Assembly: GCA_016220045.1 (NCBI GenBank)
Contig: JACRIP010000657.1
Coordinates: 1-8,132, forward strand
DNA from: Planctomycetota bacterium
Lineage (GTDB): Bacteria > Planctomycetota > MHYJ01 > WSZJ01 > JACPWG01
Length of the DNA stretch: 8,132 nucleotides
Direction of reading: 5' to 3'
Numbering within the stretch: the first letter of the stretch is position 1; each line of letters begins with the position of its first letter. Positions 1-7,218 of this stretch are shown here, one piece after another. Under the pieces are notes generated by a model. It searched no databases. It was not told where the DNA came from and saw nothing but the letters and a program-made list of their open reading frames with translations. Both the position numbers and the translations under genes were made by a program.

Positions 1-3000
1 CTCCTCGAGAAAAACCCCGTCGACCGCTACCAGACCGCGACCGACGTCATCGCCGCCCTCCAGGACCGCCGCTGCGACGACGCCCACATCTCCACCACCA
101 CCTTCACCACCCCCGGCGCCGAACGCCCCCACCTCCTGCGCTCCAAGTTCGTCGGGCGGAAACCTGAGCTCGAACGCCTCGACCGCCTCCTCGACGGCGT
201 TCTCAAGTGCCAGGGCCGCTTCGCCGTCATCTGCGGCGAGGCCGGCGTCGGCAAGACCCGCCTCGTCGAAGAGCTGAAAGCCGGCGCCTTCCTCGAAGGC
301 TTCCGCTACCTCGTCGGCAACTGCTTCGAAAAGGAGGGCATCTTCTACCAGCCCTTCGTCGAGGCGCTGCGCGAAGTCAACCGCTCCATCGGCCAGTACG
401 ACCTCGAGTGGGAAGGCAAGATGATCGGCCCGCTCGGCCGCGAACTCGCCCGCCTCGTCCCCGAGCTCGGCGAACGCGAGAGCGTCAAGAAACTCCCCGA
501 GCCCGTCGCCTTCGGCGAGCGCGAGGACAAGCTCCGCCTCTTCGACGCCGTCACCCGCTTCTTCATCTCGCTCTCGCGCCAGGAGCCCGTCCTCCTCCTC
601 CTCGACGACCTCCACTGGGCCGACGAGCTGACCTGCGAGCTCCTCCACTACTTCGTGCGCAATACAAAAAAAGAACGCGTGCTGCTGGTCATCAACTACC
701 GCATCGAGGAGATCATCCAGCGCCAGCGCCGCCACCATCCGCTCGACGAGCTGCTCGCGAGCATGGCGAAGGAGGGCCTGACCGACGAACGGCTGCAGCT
801 CAAGCGGCTCGACAACGACCAGACCGCGGAAATGCTCGCCTCGCTGCTCGGCGACGGCCGCGTGCCCTGGCAGCTCGTGACCACGGTCGGCGAGAAGACC
901 GGCGGCAACCCCTTCATGATCGAGGAAATGCTCAAAGCGATGCTCGACGCCGGCGCCGTGCTGGTGCGCGACGACGGGGTCGCCCTGCGCGGCCTCGACG
1001 AGGTCGACGTGCCGACCAGCGTGCGCGACCTGATAGAGCGCCGGCTCTCGCGCCTCGCCGACGCCAACCGCGACTTCCTCGCCATCGCCGCCGCGATCGG
1101 CCACCAGTTCTCCTTCGACGTGGTCTGCGCCGTCACCGGCCTGCCCGAGGAGGACGTGCTCGACGCGCTCGACGACGTGCTGCGCCTCAAGCTGGTCGCC
1201 GAGCTCGACGTGCGCGGCGCCGGCGACCTCTACGAATTCACCCACCCGATGATCCGGGAAGTCCTGTATCGCGGCATCAACCGCCGCAAGAAGAAGCGCC
1301 TCCACGAGAAGATCGCCGCCTCGATCGAGACCCATTTCGCGGCCGAGCTCGAAGCCCACATCGAGGAGCTGGTCGTCCACTGGACCGCCGCCGGGGACGA
1401 GGAGAAGATCCTCACCTGCTCCCTCTCCGCCGCGCGCAAGGCCTTCCGCGCCTACGCGAACGACCAGGCGATCCACTTCTTCGAGCAGGTGCTGGAGCTT
1501 TCCAAGGCCAACGAGAGCATCGAGGGCGCGGCGCGCCGCCTCGAAGTGCTCGGCGACCTGCTCGACGTGCTCGACCGCAAGGGCCGCTGGGAGGAGGGCC
1601 TGTGGCGCATGGACGAGTTCCGCGCCGCCTGCGAGCAGATGGGCGATCCCCAGCACCTCTCCGAGGCCCACCGGCGGCGCGGCTTTTTTCTGCATCGCGC
1701 GGGCAAGGTCGCGGAGGCGATGGTCGAGTACAACCAGGCCTTGGACGCGCTCGGCCGCGACCGCGAGTCGGCCGAGGCGCTCAAGCTGCTGCACGAGCTG
1801 TCGCGGCTCTACTTCTGGACCAACGAGCTGGAGATCGCGCAGCGGATGTCGGCGAAGGCGATGGCGCTGGCCGAGCAGCTCAAGGACGCGCGAGAGATCG
1901 CGCACCTGCACAACCTGCACGCGTGCATCCACCAGGCGCACGGCCGCATCCGGGATTCGCTGGAGGGCTTCACGCAGGCGCACGCGGCCTTCACGAGCCT
2001 GAACGACGTGCGCGGGCTGCTCTTCAGCCACAACAATCTGGGCGGCTCGTGGGAGGCGCTCGGCGAGTACGCGAAGGCGCTGGAGTTCAAGACCAAGGGG
2101 CTGGAGCTGGCCCGGTCTGTGGGGGACGTCTCCTTCGCCGGCTGGATGCACATGAGCCTGGCGACGACGCTGATCCGGCAGGGGCGCTGGCGCGAGGCGG
2201 ACGAGCACCTGGAGCAGGCGGCGGCGACCTGCGCGCAGATCGGCGACCGGCGCAGCGCGGTGCGCGTGGATCTGCAAAAGGCGCGGCTGCTCTACCTGCG
2301 CGGGCGCTTCTCGGAGGCGTCGGCGCTCCTGGCCTCGACGCGCGACGCGGCGCGCGAGATGGAGGACTTCGCGATCGTCTCGGACGCGGTGATCTACCTC
2401 GCCAACCTGCACCGCAAGGCCGGGCGGCTGGAGCAGGCGATTCCCTTCGCGCAGGAGGCGCGCAAGCTCGCGGCCTCGCAGGAGCGCGCGGGCTCGGTCG
2501 CGGACGCGCACGGCACGCTGGCCGAGATCTATCGCGACCTCGGCAACTGGAAGGAGGCGGAGGCGCACATCGGGCGCGCGGACGCGGCCGTGGCCAAGGG
2601 CGACCAGAAGCTGCCGGTGCTGGAGATGCAGTGGGTGCGCGCGACGATCGACGCGGCGCAGGGCCGGATCGAGCCGGCGGTGGCCGCGCTCACCGCGGCG
2701 CGCGACGCCTATCAGGCGCTCGCCCTACCCTACGAGGCGGCGGTGGCGCGCGCCGAACTGGGGATCGCGCTCGCGCGGAGCGGCACGCCGGCTGCACGCG
2801 CGGCGGCGGGGCGCGAGTTCGCGGGGGCGCTCGAGACCTTCTCCACCCTGGGCGCGGCCTACGACGTCGAGCGGGTCAAGGCCCAGGTCGTGCGCCTCGA
2901 CGAGCCGCCGCGGCCGGGCTCCGCCCCCTCCCACGCCGCCACCGCCGACCCCTCCACTGCCGCCTCCTCCTCCGCGGCCGGCGCGGGTGGCGGCGGCGGC

Positions 3001-5934
3001 GCGACCCCCAGCGCCGCACGCGTGCCGGTCCCCCAGCTCCGCGCCCCGCGCTTCGTCGGCCGCTCCCGCGAGACCGCCGACCTCGCCGCCGCCTTCGCCG
3101 GCGTGATCCGCGACACCGCGGGCGTCTTCCTGCTGGTCTCCGGCGAAACCGGCATCGGGAAGACCCGGCTTTTCGACGAATTCCGGGGCACGATGACCGA
3201 CCGGGGGGTTCCCGTACTCGTGGCCAAGTGCCGCGCCGAGGCGCGCCACATTTCCTACGCGCCCTTCCTGGCGATGATCGAGACCACGCTCAGCCGACTG
3301 CGCGAGGAGAACGATGCCGACCTCCTCCGCGCCCTGGCGCCGGTCGTGCCGGTCTTCCTCCCCGTACTGCCCGAGCTGAAGAGTCTCCCCTGGTGCAAAG
3401 CCATCGAACCGGCCTATCCGCTGGGGCCGAGCGAGGAACGCCACCGTTTCGTGGACGCGGTGTTCAAGCTGCTGACGACGCTGGTCAGCGCCCGCGGGCT
3501 CGTCCTCATCATCGACGACATCCAGTTCGCCGACGAGGCCTCGCTCGGACTCCTCCACTTCCTGGTGCGCAACGTGCGCGAACTGCCGGTGCTGGTCCTG
3601 GCCAACGTCAACCCGGTCGAAATCGACGGGCCGGACCATCCGTTCCTCGCGATCCGGCAGGACATGACGCGCGAGCGCTTCATCAAGCAGAGCGAGCTCA
3701 CGTCGCTCGCCTACGACGACGCGCGCGCCCTCGTCCGCTCGCTGCTCGACACCGACCAGGAGCCGGAAGGGCTGGTGGACGTGCTCTGGGAGAAAACCGA
3801 GGGCAATCCCTTCTTCCTGCGCGAGCTGCTGGCCTCCCTGGTGCGGACGACGCTGGTCCGGCGCGACGAAGCGGGCTCCGCGTGGCTGGTCTCGCCGGGG
3901 ATTCGCGACGCCGCGCTGCCGCAGAACCTGGTGGACCTGATCCGCAGCCGCTTCGCCAAGCTCGACGTGCGCGCCATGCGGTTCCTCGAGTACGCCGCCG
4001 GCATCGGGCGCGAGTTCGAGCTCGACCTGGTGCTGAAAGCGGTCGGGCTGGAATTGGAGGAGGGCGCGGGCGATGCGGCGGGCGCCGCGCCCGCCACGAC
4101 CGGGCCCCCTGCCCCGGCCGCCCCCTCCACGACCGAGGGCGCGAACAAGCCGCGCCGCCGCGACACTCACCTCGGGGAACTCGCCGAGGACGAAGCGCTC
4201 GACCTGCTCGACGACCTGATCTCCTCGGGCATCCTGGTGGAAACCAAGCCGGGCATGCGCAAGGAGGAGACCTTCCTCTTCGGGCAGGGGAAGTTCCGCG
4301 ACGTGATCTACGAAGGCATCCCGCCCGAGCGGCGGCGGCACATTCACGCGCGCATCGGGCGGGCGCTGGAGCGGCTGCACTTCAAGAAGCTGCCGGCGAT
4401 CGCGGGCGAGCTGGCCTACCATTTCCAGCGCAGCGGGGACGTCAAGAAGGCGCTGGAGTACCTGAATTCGGCGGGCGAGCGCGCGCAACGCATCTACGCC
4501 AACGAGGAAGCGCTCTCGTTCTACGGAACTGTTCTGAGCCTGATGGAGGAGCATGCGGAGCTGGCGGGCGCGGCGCCGCCGAAGCGCATCGACCTCCTGA
4601 ACCGGATCGGCGACCTGCTGCTCCACGTCGGGCGCTGGGACGAGGCGGCGGAGCGCTATCGGCAGGCGATGGCGCTCGCGCTGGCGCACGGGGACGGCGA
4701 GAAGATCGCGGAGATCCACCAGCGGATCGGGCGTTTCTACGAGGGGCGGAGCCGCTACGAGGAGGCCTTGCGCGAGTACGAGGCGGGGCTGTCGATCCTG
4801 AAGCCGGAGCACAGCCGCTCCGTGGCGGGCGCGATCCGGCTGAACCTCGGGTGGATCCATTATCTCAAGCGGGATTTCGACCGCGCCGCGGAGTACGGGC
4901 GCACCGGCATGGAGCACCTGGCGGGCGCGAGCGACGCGGTGCTGCGGGCGCGGCTCGCGAACCTGATGGGCCTGATCGCCACCGACCGCGGCGACTGGGT
5001 GACGGCGATGAAGCACTTCGAGGCGGCGCTGGCGGCGCACACGGAGGCGGGGGACAAGGTGGGGATCGGGATCATCTACAACAACCAGGCGAAGGTCTAC
5101 CTGGACCTGCTGGGGGATCTCGACAAGTCGACCGAGCTGCTCGAGAAGGCGCTGGCGCTGAACCAGGAGATCGGGAATGTCCTGTGGCAGGGGGGGCTGA
5201 ACGCGAACCTGGGGAAGGCGGAGTACGACCTGGGGTTGTGGGAGCGGGCGAGCGGGCACTTCCTGCAAGGGCTGGCGATTGCGACGCGGCTGGGGAATTC
5301 GCGGCTGATGTGGGCTTCGCACATGGGGCTGGGGGTGCTCTTCATGAGTCGGGGTTCGTTCACGACGGCGCAGATTCATCTCGAACGCGCGCTGCGCCTC
5401 GTCGATCAGGCGGGGCTCACGGAGGGGGTGACGACCTGCTGGCTGAATCTGGGGATGCTGCACCAGCGGGCGGGGCGGCTGGGCGCGGCGCGGGAGGCGA
5501 TCGAGCGGGTGCGGCAGCGGGCGGAGATGAAGCCGGTGGAGGCGGAGCTGCTGGAGGCGAGCACGGGACTCACCCTATACTATGCGGAGATCGGGGAGGT
5601 GGCGTTGGCGGAGGAGTCGTGCGCGCGGGCGTTGGCGCTGGCCGAGAAGTTCCGCAACTTGGGGATGATCGGGCAGGCGAAGCGTGGGCTGGGGATGTTG
5701 CGAAAGGCGGAGGGGCGTTTGCAGGAGGCGGCGGCGGCGCTGGGGGAGAGCGTGGAGACGTACAAGCGGGTGAAGTTTGCGTACGAGGAAGCGCTGTCGC
5801 AAGCGGAGTACGGGCTGGTGCTGGAGCGGCTCGAGCGCGGGAGCGGCGCGGAGTACCTGAGGCGGGCGCGCGGGACGCTGGAGCGGCTGGGGGCGAAGTG
5901 GGACCTGGAGCGGGTGGGGCGGGCGGAGGACTAG
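1..5934 (+). CDS. Ser/Thr protein kinase fused to two STAND/AAA ATPase-TPR modules (5' end outside window)
   Basis: The frame is open from the left edge to TAG at 5932-5934 (1977 residues visible). Residues 1-21 match the end of a kinase C-lobe (EKNPVDRYQTA), so the catalytic kinase core lies upstream and the Met at nt 421 is internal. Module 1 has an FVGR entry motif at 50-53, Walker A GEAGVGKT at 79-86, Walker B LLLLDDLHWADE with Asp202/203, EKTGGNPF near 298, a winged-helix-like HPMIREVLY near 415, and TPR-like helices at about 490-961. A Pro/Ala/Ser/Gly linker spans 969-1013. Module 2 repeats the order: FVGR at 1018, Walker A GETGIGKT at 1048-1055, Walker B with Asp1172/1173, EKTEGNPFF at 1264, FRDVIYEGI near 1432, TPRs at about 1482-1970, and an extra Ala/Pro insert at 1353-1388. 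I see no membrane segment. By family knowledge, kinase-AAA-TPR proteins (PknK-like) are cytoplasmic signal regulators; the ligand and substrates are unknown. Domain calls are firm, role inferred. Confidence 0.93.
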   Translation, partial: LLEKNPVDRYQTATDVIAALQDRRCDDAHISTTTFTTPGAERPHLLRSKFVGRKPELERLDRLLDGVLKCQGRFAVICGEAGVGKTRLVEELKAGAFLEGFRYLVGNCFEKEGIFYQPFVEALREVNRSIGQYDLEWEGKMIGPLGRELARLVPELGERESVKKLPEPVAFGEREDKLRLFDAVTRFFISLSRQEPVLLLLDDLHWADELTCELLHYFVRNTKKERVLLVINYRIEEIIQRQRRHHPLDELLASMAKEGLTDERLQLKRLDNDQTAEMLASLLGDGRVPWQLVTTVGEKTGGNPFMIEEMLKAMLDAGAVLVRDDGVALRGLDEVDVPTSVRDLIERRLSRLADANRDFLAIAAAIGHQFSFDVVCAVTGLPEEDVLDALDDVLRLKLVAELDVRGAGDLYEFTHPMIREVLYRGINRRKKKRLHEKIAASIETHFAAELEAHIEELVVHWTAAGDEEKILTCSLSAARKAFRAYANDQAIHFFEQVLELSKANESIEGAARRLEVLGDLLDVLDRKGRWEEGLWRMDEFRAACEQMGDPQHLSEAHRRRGFFLHRAGKVAEAMVEYNQALDALGRDRESAEALKLLHELSRLYFWTNELEIAQRMSAKAMALAEQLKDAREIAHLHNLHACIHQAHGRIRDSLEGFTQAHAAFTSLNDVRGLLFSHNNLGGSWEALGEYAKALEFKTKGLELARSVGDVSFAGWMHMSLATTLIRQGRWREADEHLEQAAATCAQIGDRRSAVRVDLQKARLLYLRGRFSEASALLASTRDAAREMEDFAIVSDAVIYLANLHRKAGRLEQAIPFAQEARKLAASQERAGSVADAHGTLAEIYRDLGNWKEAEAHIGRADAAVAKGDQKLPVLEMQWVRATIDAAQGRIEPAVAALTAARDAYQALALPYEAAVARAELGIALARSGTPAARAAAGREFAGALETFSTLGAAYDVERVKAQVVRLDEPPRPGSAPSHAATADPSTAASSSAAGAGGGGGATPSAARVPVPQLRAPRFVGRSRETADLAAAFAGVIRDTAGVFLLVSGETGIGKTRLFDEFRGTMTDRGVPVLVAKCRAEARHISYAPFLAMIETTLSRLREENDADLLRALAPVVPVFLPVLPELKSLPWCKAIEPAYPLGPSEERHRFVDAVFKLLTTLVSARGLVLIIDDIQFADEASLGLLHFLVRNVRELPVLVLANVNPVEIDGPDHPFLAIRQDMTRERFIKQSELTSLAYDDARALVRSLLDTDQEPEGLVDVLWEKTEGNPFFLRELLASLVRTTLVRRDEAGSAWLVSPGIRDAALPQNLVDLIRSRFAKLDVRAMRFLEYAAGIGREFELDLVLKAVGLELEEGAGDAAGAAPATTGPPAPAAPSTTEGANKPRRRDTHLGELAEDEALDLLDDLISSGILVETKPGMRKEETFLFGQGKFRDVIYEGIPPERRRHIHARIGRALERLHFKKLPAIAGELAYHFQRSGDVKKALEYLNSAGERAQRIYANEEALSFYGTVLSLMEEHAELAGAAPPKRIDLLNRIGDLLLHVGRWDEAAERYRQAMALALAHGDGEKIAEIHQRIGRFYEGRSRYEEALREYEAGLSILKPEHSRSVAGAIRLNLGWIHYLKRDFDRAAEYGRTGMEHLAGASDAVLRARLANLMGLIATDRGDWVTAMKHFEAALAAHTEAGDKVGIGIIYNNQAKVYLDLLGDLDKSTELLEKALALNQEIGNVLWQGGLNANLGKAEYDLGLWERASGHFLQGLAIATRLGNSRLMWASHMGLGVLFMSRGSFTTAQIHLERALRLVDQAGLTEGVTTCWLNLGMLHQRAGRLGAAREAIERVRQRAEMKPVEAELLEASTGLTLYYAEIGEVALAEESCARALALAEKFRNLGMIGQAKRGLGMLRKAEGRLQEAAAALGESVETYKRVKFAYEEALSQAEYGLVLERLERGSGAEYLRRARGTLERLGAKWDLERVGRAED
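148..2883 (+). repeat. Internal module 1: ATPase, winged helix and TPR array
   Basis: This is the first copy of a roughly 910-residue unit inside the giant kinase-ATPase gene. It runs from the FVGR entry motif to the closing motif TLGAAYDVERVKA at the end of the TPR array. Its landmarks recur in the same order in the second copy: Walker A, Walker B, NPF-type sensor motif, winged-helix-like segment, TPRs and closing motif. The copies are clearly diverged, so the duplication is old or the two units came from related proteins. Confidence 0.85.
3052..5931 (+). repeat. Internal module 2: second ATPase, winged helix and TPR array
   Basis: This is the second copy of the unit, about 960 residues, ending at the C-terminus of the protein. 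It starts with FVGRSRETADL and closes with RLGAKWDLERVGRA, which aligns with the closing motif of the first copy. The preceding helix is also shared: YEEALSQAEYGLVL here against YEAAVARAELGIAL in copy 1. It is longer partly because of an Ala/Pro/Thr-rich insert at nt 4057-4164 between the ATPase helical domain and the winged-helix-like part. Both Walker motifs look intact, so both ATPases are probably able to bind nucleotide. Confidence 0.85.
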
Positions 5935-5958
5935 GGTTTATACCTGAATCCGCGGCTA

Positions 5959-5975
5959 TCCCGCCATCGGCGGGA
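5959..5975 (+). terminator. Candidate terminator hairpin after the giant kinase gene
   Basis: A perfect 7-bp stem with a 3-nt loop (TCCCGCC, ATC, GGCGGGA) begins 25 nt after the kinase stop codon. No clear T-run follows, only a mildly T-rich patch (catttcttcgctctt) about 17 nt further on. A hairpin without a U-tract can work with Rho or merely protect the mRNA 3' end, so termination is an inference. Confidence 0.45.
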
Positions 5976-6022
5976 GCGCCCGTCGCCGGGTCATTTCTTC
6001 GCTCTTGGCGCTGATCGCAATA

Positions 6023-6042
6023 GCCGGCAGGTAGTTGCCGGC
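6023..6042. terminator. Second hairpin in the convergent intergenic space
   Basis: A perfect 7-bp stem (GCCGGCA, loop GGTAGT, TGCCGGC) lies between the rightward kinase gene and the leftward zinc-ribbon gene, 78 nt beyond the latter's stop. It is symmetric and could serve transcription from either side. Neither strand has a T-run after it. A 10-bp CCCCCGGGGG palindrome follows at 6052-6061. No gene is visible in 5935-6119. Confidence 0.35.
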
Positions 6043-6119
6043 ACAGCGTATCCCCCGGGGGCGAGAGGTCTCTGCTCGCGGCGAAAACCAAGCCCTGCTG
6101 CACGGGCCGGGAGCCTGGG

Positions 6120-6491
6120 TCACAGCAGATCACTCCATTCAGGCAGAAGATCCGAGAGGCGCACGTATAGCTGGCAGCCGCCGCACACATAGCCGTAGTT
6201 TCCGGCCAGGCTTCGCCCGGACTTGGCCGACGGGTCTCGCACCACATCGGCCGTCATGGCCTTCCTGCACTCCGGACAACTTACCCACAGGCCGAGCGCT
6301 CGGAAGTCCCATTGCGCAAGGGTTCGCTTCGCGCCGCATCCGCTGCAATTCGCGCTGACGAACCCGCCCTCCATGCTCTGAACCAGCAGCGTCGGTAACC
6401 CGCAACACGCTGAGGGACAGGGACCCACGACGCGGACCGGGTAGGATCGCCATCCACCCGACAAGGCTCGGTCATAGGTGTAACGCCTCAT
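6120..6491 (-). CDS. Small zinc-ribbon protein with four Cys clusters
   Basis: This 123-residue protein is not one I can name. Cys25/29/30 (PCPSACCG), Cys49/52 (CSGC), Cys72/75 (CPEC) and Cys103/106 (CGGC) form four clusters, enough for two zinc ribbons (likely 49/52 with 72/75, and 25/29 with 103/106). Around them are aromatic and hydrophobic strands. The N-terminus is basic (MRRYTYDRALSGGWRSYPVR) and the C-terminus acidic and Leu-rich. There is no signal peptide or membrane segment. The ATG start is supported by AGGTGA six bases upstream, a six-base match to the anti-SD. It follows the HepT-type gene by 83 nt on the same strand, so it may share its transcript or have its own promoter. Third-position GC in the first 40 codons is 28/40, far below the kinase gene. 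Nucleic-acid or protein binding is plausible but unproven. Confidence 0.8.
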   Translation of the reverse strand: MRRYTYDRALSGGWRSYPVRVVGPCPSACCGLPTLLVQSMEGGFVSANCSGCGAKRTLAQWDFRALGLWVSCPECRKAMTADVVRDPSAKSGRSLAGNYGYVCGGCQLYVRLSDLLPEWSDLL

Positions 6492-6496
6492 GGATT

Positions 6497-6508
6497 GTCA
6501 CCTGTGAC
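6497..6508 (-). promoter_or_regulatory. Ribosome binding site of the zinc-ribbon gene inside a 12-bp palindrome
   Basis: On the minus strand AGGTGA (complement of 6498-6503) sits six bases before the ATG at 6491 and fixes that start. The same bases lie in an inverted repeat GTCAC-CT-GTGAC. A two-base centre is too tight for an RNA hairpin but suits a dimeric DNA-binding protein, so it might be an operator. The RBS call is strong; the operator idea is a guess. Confidence 0.6.
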
Positions 6509-6574
6509 TCGAGGGGAACTTGACCCGATCTGCTGGGGAGTACGAGTTGCATCTGCGAGGCGTGCCTTGATCGG

Positions 6575-6925
6575 TTACACTCCGGGTCCCCCTCCCTCCG
6601 CCCTCCGCGCCGCCTCCACCTTGACCTTCAGATCGTCCAGGTCATTCTCGACGACGGCCCACACCACATCCAAGTCGATGCTGAAGTAGCTGTGGACCAG
6701 GATGTTCCGCATGCCGAGGATTTTCGACCAGGGGATCTCCGGGTACTTGTTGCGCACCAGCACAGGAAGTCGCGATGCGGCCTCGCCCAGGATCTGGAGA
6801 TGATGAACGATGAAGGTCTGCAGGAGCTCATCGCCATCAAACGCTGCCCGCCCGCGAACCGCATACGCCTGGATGCGCGAGATGGCCTCCAGGATATCGC
6901 GCAAGCGCTCTTGCGGGTCCCTCAT
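6575..6925 (-). CDS. hepT: HEPN-domain RNase toxin, HepT family (DUF86)
   Basis: This 116-residue all-helical protein carries the HEPN catalytic motif RX4HXY as RNILVHSY: Arg73, His78 and Tyr80. Other family signs are the opening RLRDILEAISRI, the middle HHLQILGEAASRLP and the segment KYPEIPWSKILGMRN. The length is typical of HepT. HepT proteins are RNases that act on tRNA or mRNA and stop growth; the partner MntA inactivates them by adding AMP units to the Tyr of the motif, which is present here. The ATG overlaps the mntA stop as ATGA, so translation is coupled and antitoxin is made first. AGAGG lies about ten bases upstream. The longer in-frame reading back to 7189 is an Arg-rich shadow over mntA and was not used. 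The frame ends with TAA at 6575-6577. Family assignment is firm; target RNA is unknown. Confidence 0.92.
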   Translation of the reverse strand: MRDPQERLRDILEAISRIQAYAVRGRAAFDGDELLQTFIVHHLQILGEAASRLPVLVRNKYPEIPWSKILGMRNILVHSYFSIDLDVVWAVVENDLDDLKVKVEAARRAEGGGPGV

Positions 6926-7218
6926 AGCGGACGTGCCTCTGCAAGCACCCGGGCTCGCATCCGCGGCCGTATTCCCTTTTCGGTGACCACGTCGACCTGC
7001 CTTCCGAGCAGGTCGCTCAGGTCTGTCTGGAGCCCGCCCATGTCGAAGAGGCTGCGGCCGGGCTCCATCTCGACCAGGAAATCGACATCGCTCTCCGCGT
7101 CGGCTTCTCCGCGCGCGACGGAGCCGAACACGCGAATCGTGTGTGCCCCGTGCCGCAAGGCCACGCGCAGGATCTCGTCCCGCTTGCATTCCAATTCAGC
7201 GCTGATCGTACTCGCCAT
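6922..7218 (-). CDS. mntA: MNT-domain nucleotidyltransferase antitoxin, MntA family
   Basis: This 98-residue minimal nucleotidyltransferase has the signature GSX10DXD: Gly32-Ser33 in FGSVARGEA, then Asp44 and Asp46 in SDVDFLVEM. A third likely metal-binding Asp is Asp76 in VDVVTE. All catalytic residues appear intact. In characterised MntA-HepT pairs this enzyme uses ATP to AMPylate the conserved Tyr of HepT and so neutralises the RNase. The ATG at 7218 is chosen because GAGGAT lies eight bases upstream and the following MASTISAELECKRDEIL is a normal N-terminal helix; a GTG at 7290 gives a 24-residue extension of poor quality. The start overlaps the DUF433 gene by 23 nt and the stop overlaps the hepT start by 4 nt, which argues for a three-gene operon with tight stoichiometry. 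Confidence 0.92.
   Translation of the reverse strand: MASTISAELECKRDEILRVALRHGAHTIRVFGSVARGEADAESDVDFLVEMEPGRSLFDMGGLQTDLSDLLGRQVDVVTEKGIRPRMRARVLAEARPL

Noticed and set aside
2725..5463. A 912-codon minus-strand open frame opposite the kinase-ATPase gene
   Set aside because: It mirrors the GC-biased sense codons. Its composition is Arg/Gln/Val/Pro rich with no recognisable motif, while the sense strand has clear Walker and TPR motifs.
421..5934. ATG at 421 as the start of the large gene
   Set aside because: The same frame is open to the left edge and encodes a kinase C-lobe end and the module 1 Walker A motif before this Met.
207..6014. A 1935-codon plus-strand open frame overlapping the kinase-ATPase gene
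   Set aside because: It is in the -1 frame of a gene with almost only G/C third bases, so stops are suppressed. The product is Arg/Pro/Ala repetitive with no domain motifs.
6035..6358. A 107-codon plus-strand frame opposite the zinc-ribbon gene
   Set aside because: It has no motif and no convincing RBS; the opposite strand has ordered CxxC pairs and a strong RBS.
6926..7189. An 88-residue N-terminal extension of HepT
   Set aside because: It is an Arg-rich alternative frame over mntA. The ATG in the ATGA overlap at 6925 begins the conserved HEPN helix.
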